Part shown: positions 61,159 to 64,000 of the stretch, piece after piece
Layout: each line of letters opens with the position of its first letter
Numbering within the stretch: position 1 is the first letter of the stretch
Origin: an uncultured Rhizobium sp.
GTDB lineage: Bacteria; Pseudomonadota; Alphaproteobacteria; Rhizobiales; Rhizobiaceae
NCBI GenBank assembly: GCA_945952415.1
Contig: CAMFIF010000006.1
Location: forward strand, 62,001 to 126,000
Length of the DNA stretch: 64,000 nt
Reading direction: 5' to 3'
Position numbers and translations under genes: made by a program
The notes under the pieces: model-generated
Database searches by the model: none
The model's input: the letters and a program-made list of their open reading frames with translations, nothing else
Told to the model about the DNA's origin: nothing

Positions 61159-61932
61159 TCAGCCGGTCCTTTCTCCCGCCACCACCACGCGCGTTCCCCA
61201 TTCCTCGCACTTGCGGGCCAGTTCCTGCGGCAACGGAATGTCGGTGAAGACGCTCGTCACATCGGCAAGCGAGGCGAGACGCACCGGGGCCGAACGGCTG
61301 AGCTTGGAATGGTCGCAGACGAGAAAGGTCTGGCGCGCCTGGCGGATGATCGCCTTCGAGACCCGCACTTCGGCAAAGTCGAAATCCAGGAGGTCGCCGT
61401 CATGATCGAGCGCGGAGGCGCCGATGATGGCATAATCCACCTTGAACTGCTCGAAGAACTGGGTGGTGAGCTCACCCACCAGTCCGCCGTCGGAGCGCCT
61501 AAGCGCCCCGCCCGCCACCATGATCTCGCAGCCGGGATTGGCCGTCAGCGTGTTCGCGACATTCATGTTGTTGGTGATCACGGTGATGTTCGTATGGCCG
61601 AGAAGCTCGTGCGCCACCGCCTCGGTCGTGGTGCCGAGATTGATGATGATCGAACAGTTTTCCGGAATTTCCGCAGCACAGGCCCGGGCAATGGCCGCCT
61701 TGGCCGCTTCGTTCATCCGTCGGCGATGGTCATAGCCGAGATTGGCGACGCCGGTGCGTGCCACCGCCCCGCCATGCACCCGGTCAATCAGGCCGGCATC
61801 GGCCAGTTCCGCGAGATCCCGGCGGATGGTCTGCAGGGTCACCTCGAAACGCTGGGCAAGGTCTTCCACCACCACCCGCCCCTCGGCGCGGGCAATGTCC
61901 ATGATCTCCGTCTGGCGAAAACTCAGGGCCAC
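61159..61932 (-). CDS. glpR: DeoR-family glycerol regulator (GlpR)
   Basis: 257 residues. N-terminal helix-turn-helix SFRQTEIMDIARAEGRVVVED with RRDLAELADAGLIDRVHGGA, then the sugar-phosphate-binding domain INLGTTTEAVAHELLG and VAGGALRRSDGGLVGE. Represses glp genes until glycerol-3-phosphate binds. The GTG at 61932 follows AAAGGA; a longer frame reaches 62085 but has no such site. Divergent from glpD with about 295 bp between. Confidence 0.9.
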   Translation of the reverse strand: MALSFRQTEIMDIARAEGRVVVEDLAQRFEVTLQTIRRDLAELADAGLIDRVHGGAVARTGVANLGYDHRRRMNEAAKAAIARACAAEIPENCSIIINLGTTTEAVAHELLGHTNITVITNNMNVANTLTANPGCEIMVAGGALRRSDGGLVGELTTQFFEQFKVDYAIIGASALDHDGDLLDFDFAEVRVSKAIIRQARQTFLVCDHSKLSRSAPVRLASLADVTSVFTDIPLPQELARKCEEWGTRVVVAGERTG

Positions 61933-62227
61933 GACATGTTCCTTTGTGTTCGAACTTGCGCAGCATTCTTCGAAGATCCGCGAAAGCCGGTCAAGTCGTA
62001 AATCAACCCCAAAAGGCCCGGAAAACCATGCTGCTGCGCAGCGAAAATGTTCGCAAATACCGATAAGATCGACAAGACTTCGCATTTGACCCAGTTATTT
62101 GGCGTATTTAGCGGTGCTGCGGCGCAGTAATGTTCGTTTTATCCTAGTATCGAAAAAAAACGAAAATCCGAATTGACAAGCTGGGGATCTTGGGCAACCT
62201 TGAGGCCAGAAAAAGGGAGGGTGTGAC
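61933..62227. promoter_or_regulatory. Divergent glpR/glpD promoter region
   Basis: Contains the repeat at 62133-62164, another ATGTTCG half-site near 62047-62053 and, at 62172, a TTGACA box that could be the glpD -35 element. No small gene seen. Confidence 0.55.
62133..62164. promoter_or_regulatory. Candidate GlpR operator
   Basis: TTCGTTTT (62133-62140) and AAAACGAA (62157-62164) form an inverted repeat separated by 16 bases. DeoR-type repressors, including GlpR, recognise TTCG-containing half sites of this kind. It lies between the divergent genes, 64 bp before the glpD start. Confidence 0.6.
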
Positions 62228-63808
62228 GTGGCGTCAGAGGCACGGCCGGAGACGGTCGATCTCTTCATCATCGGTGGCGGCATCAATGGCTGCGGCATTG
62301 CCCGCGATGCGAGCGGGCGCGGCCTTTCGGTCGCCGTTGCCGAGCAGGGCGATCTGGCCCAGGCAACCTCTTCGGCCTCCACGAAGCTGTTCCATGGCGG
62401 CCTGCGCTATCTCGAATATTTCGAATTCCGTCTGGTACGCGAGGCGCTGGAAGAGCGCGAGACGCTGCTGAAGGCCATGCCCCATATCAGCTGGCCCATG
62501 CGCTTCGTGCTGCCCTATCACAAGGACATGCGCTTCGAGGGCGATACGCCCGCGGGCAAGCTGTTACAGACCTTCATGCCCTGGATGAAGGGGCGCCGCC
62601 CGGCCTGGATGATCCGCCTCGGCCTCTTCCTCTATGACACGCTCGGCGGGCGTCAGATCCTGCCGCCAACCCGCTCGCTCGATCTTTCCACCGATCCGGC
62701 CGGCAAGCCGCTGCGCAAGATCTTCCGCAAGGCCTATGAATATTCCGACTGCTGGGTGGAGGATTCCAAGCTCGTATCCCTCAATGCCCGCGATGCGGCA
62801 GAGCGCGGCGCGATCGTCATGACCCGCGCCCGGGTGGTCTCGGCCGAACGGGTCGATGGCCTCTGGTCGGTCCGCGTCCGCGACGGGTCGGGCGACACGG
62901 TCTTTTCGGCCCGCGCCCTCGTCAATGCCGGCGGACCCTGGGTGGAAGACGTGATCCGCAACGTCGCCCGCATCAATTCCAGCGAAGGCGTGCGCCTCGT
63001 GCGCGGCAGCCATATCGTCACCCACAAGCTGTACGAGCATGACCGCTGCTATTTCTTCCAGGGGGAAGATGGCCGCATCATCTTCGCCATTCCCTACGAG
63101 AATGATTTCACGCTGATCGGCACCACGGACAAGGACCATCAGGCCGCGCCCTCCGAGGTCGCCTGCACGCCGGAGGAGCAGGATTATCTGCTGTCCTTCG
63201 CCAGCCGCTATTTCGAAAAGCCGGTGACGCGGGAAGACGTGGTCTGGACCTATTCCGGCGTGCGTCCGCTCTATAATGACGGGGCGAAATCGGCAACCGC
63301 GGCAACCCGCGACTATGTGCTCTCGCTCGACGAGAACGGCCCGCCGCTTCTCAATGTCTTCGGCGGCAAGATCACCACCTACCGGCGGCTCGCCGAAAGC
63401 GCCATGGAAAAGCTCACCCCCTTCTTCCCGAATGCATCGGGCCCGTGGACCGCGGGCGCGCCGCTGCCGGGCGGCGATTTCCCCCATGACGGGGTGGAGG
63501 CGCTGGTGGCGCGGCTGAAGGGCAGCCATGGCTTCCTCACGCAGGCCTGGGCGAAGCGCCTGGTGCGCGCCTATGGCACGGACGCGGAAAAGCTGCTCGC
63601 CGGGGCGGCCACGGCCGAGGATCTCGGCCGGCATTTCGGTGCCACGCTCACCGAGCGGGAGGTGCGCTGGCTGATGAGACATGAATTCGCACGCCGGGCC
63701 GACGATGTGGTCTGGCGACGCAGCAAGCTGGGGCTCCGGCTTTCGAAGGATGAAATCGCCGCGCTCGATGCCTTCATGGCCGGCGCGCACGAAAACGGGG
63801 CGGAGTGA
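62228..63808 (+). CDS. glpD: Aerobic glycerol-3-phosphate dehydrogenase
   Basis: 526 residues. FAD-binding start VDLFIIGGGINGCGIARDASGRG, then SSASTKLFHGGLRYLEYFEF, NAGGPWVEDVI and the C-terminal GGKITTYRRLAESAMEKL; all GlpD-typical. Membrane-associated oxidation of sn-glycerol-3-phosphate to dihydroxyacetone phosphate, passing electrons to quinone. GTG at 62228 behind GGGAGG. Immediately upstream of the glycerol ABC transporter genes and divergent from glpR, so inducible by glycerol. Confidence 0.95.
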   Translation: MASEARPETVDLFIIGGGINGCGIARDASGRGLSVAVAEQGDLAQATSSASTKLFHGGLRYLEYFEFRLVREALEERETLLKAMPHISWPMRFVLPYHKDMRFEGDTPAGKLLQTFMPWMKGRRPAWMIRLGLFLYDTLGGRQILPPTRSLDLSTDPAGKPLRKIFRKAYEYSDCWVEDSKLVSLNARDAAERGAIVMTRARVVSAERVDGLWSVRVRDGSGDTVFSARALVNAGGPWVEDVIRNVARINSSEGVRLVRGSHIVTHKLYEHDRCYFFQGEDGRIIFAIPYENDFTLIGTTDKDHQAAPSEVACTPEEQDYLLSFASRYFEKPVTREDVVWTYSGVRPLYNDGAKSATAATRDYVLSLDENGPPLLNVFGGKITTYRRLAESAMEKLTPFFPNASGPWTAGAPLPGGDFPHDGVEALVARLKGSHGFLTQAWAKRLVRAYGTDAEKLLAGAATAEDLGRHFGATLTEREVRWLMRHEFARRADDVVWRRSKLGLRLSKDEIAALDAFMAGAHENGAE

Positions 63809-63815
63809 GGAGACG

Positions 63816-64000
63816 ATGGCGCTTGAGTTCAAGGGCGTGGGCCGCACGGTGAATGGCCAGACGCATATAGAGCCCACCGATCTGGTGCTCGAAAAGGGCA
63901 CCATGAATGTGCTGCTCGGCCCGACCTCGTCGGGCAAGACCAGCCTCATGCGGCTGATGGCCGGCCTCGACCAGCCGACCACCGGCCATGTCTTCTGGGA
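63816..64000 (+). CDS. glpS: Glycerol ABC transporter ATP-binding protein (start only)
   Basis: The first 61 codons are in the window. ALEFKGVGRTVNGQTHIEPT and the Walker A motif GPTSSGKTSLMRLMAG mark it as a sugar-type (MalK/UgpC class) ABC ATPase. In rhizobia glpD is followed by the glycerol importer operon glpSTPQUV, whose first gene fits here. GAGGAG before the ATG, which follows the glpD stop by 7 bp. The rest is beyond the right edge. Confidence 0.8.
   Translation, partial: MALEFKGVGRTVNGQTHIEPTDLVLEKGTMNVLLGPTSSGKTSLMRLMAGLDQPTTGHVFW

Noticed and set aside
1..64000. tRNA, rRNA, riboswitch or CRISPR elements
   Set aside because: No cloverleaf ends, conserved rRNA stretches or known riboswitch cores were seen when reading both strands; a covariance search would be more sensitive.

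Overview
The window looks like chromosomal (or large-replicon) DNA of a GC-rich alphaproteobacterium, most likely Rhizobiaceae. The evidence is the gene content: a fused class II aldolase/short-chain dehydrogenase of rhamnose catabolism, an ExoY/ExoP-type exopolysaccharide (EPS) locus, the stress trio 'nutrient-deprivation-induced protein / holin-like / DUF3618', and glpR-glpD followed by the glycerol ABC transporter ATPase. No rRNA, tRNA or CRISPR was seen. Most genes were assigned from protein motifs read by eye; no database search was run.

Layout. (1) 1-2564, minus: SorC-type sugar regulator and rhaD-like fusion (cut by the window edge). (2) 2600-4540: an insertion-sequence graveyard. A complete 1258-bp IS3-family element with a frameshifted orfB sits against a 203-bp inverted fragment of a second copy, both enclosed by 50-bp ends of a different element, with a further transposase tail nearby. 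(3) 4795-16611, minus: one long EPS operon, reading exoY-like starter, UDP-xylose synthase, UDP-glucose dehydrogenase, UDP-glucuronate 4-epimerase, two GT4s, a GT26, a Wzy-like polymerase, a GT2, a Wzx-like flippase and galE. The distal part (about 4.5-13.6 kb) is clearly A/T-richer than the rest. (4) 17297-23877, minus: Wzc/ExoP-like co-polymerase/kinase, a PPP-type phosphatase, a second O-antigen-ligase-like protein, two unknown proteins and a BTLCP protease.

(5) 24222-39629: a catabolic island. A LysR regulator diverges from pxpA-BCCP-biotin carboxylase-pxpB-pxpC, which together resemble a urea carboxylase split into subunits. An AraC regulator then diverges from hyuB-hyuA and a complete five-gene branched-chain-amino-acid-type ABC importer. 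This looks like uptake plus ATP-driven opening of a cyclic amide (5-oxoproline, hydantoin or similar); the substrate cannot be read from sequence. (6) 39701-44675: HD-GYP protein, three-gene stress/envelope operon, YihY/BrkB membrane protein. (7) 44952-49411, plus: cyanophycin synthetase, isoaspartyl peptidase and cyanophycinase in one operon, so polymer synthesis and breakdown are encoded together. (8) 49492-51873, minus: a Sel1-repeat protein built from exact-length 321-bp tandem repeats. (9) 52352-54214: recQ. (10) 54296-60205: dabB-dabA inorganic-carbon pump with a DUF6671 gene coupled to it, and a divergent NhaR-like LysR regulator over a 15-bp palindrome. (11) 60177-61052: DUF2000 protein and an unlisted 47-residue membrane protein between two palindromes. 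(12) 61159-64000: glpR, glpD and the start of glpS.

The best candidates for something not yet described are the split urea-carboxylase-like plus hydantoinase island, the dabBA-DUF6671 unit, and the small membrane ORF at 60909.
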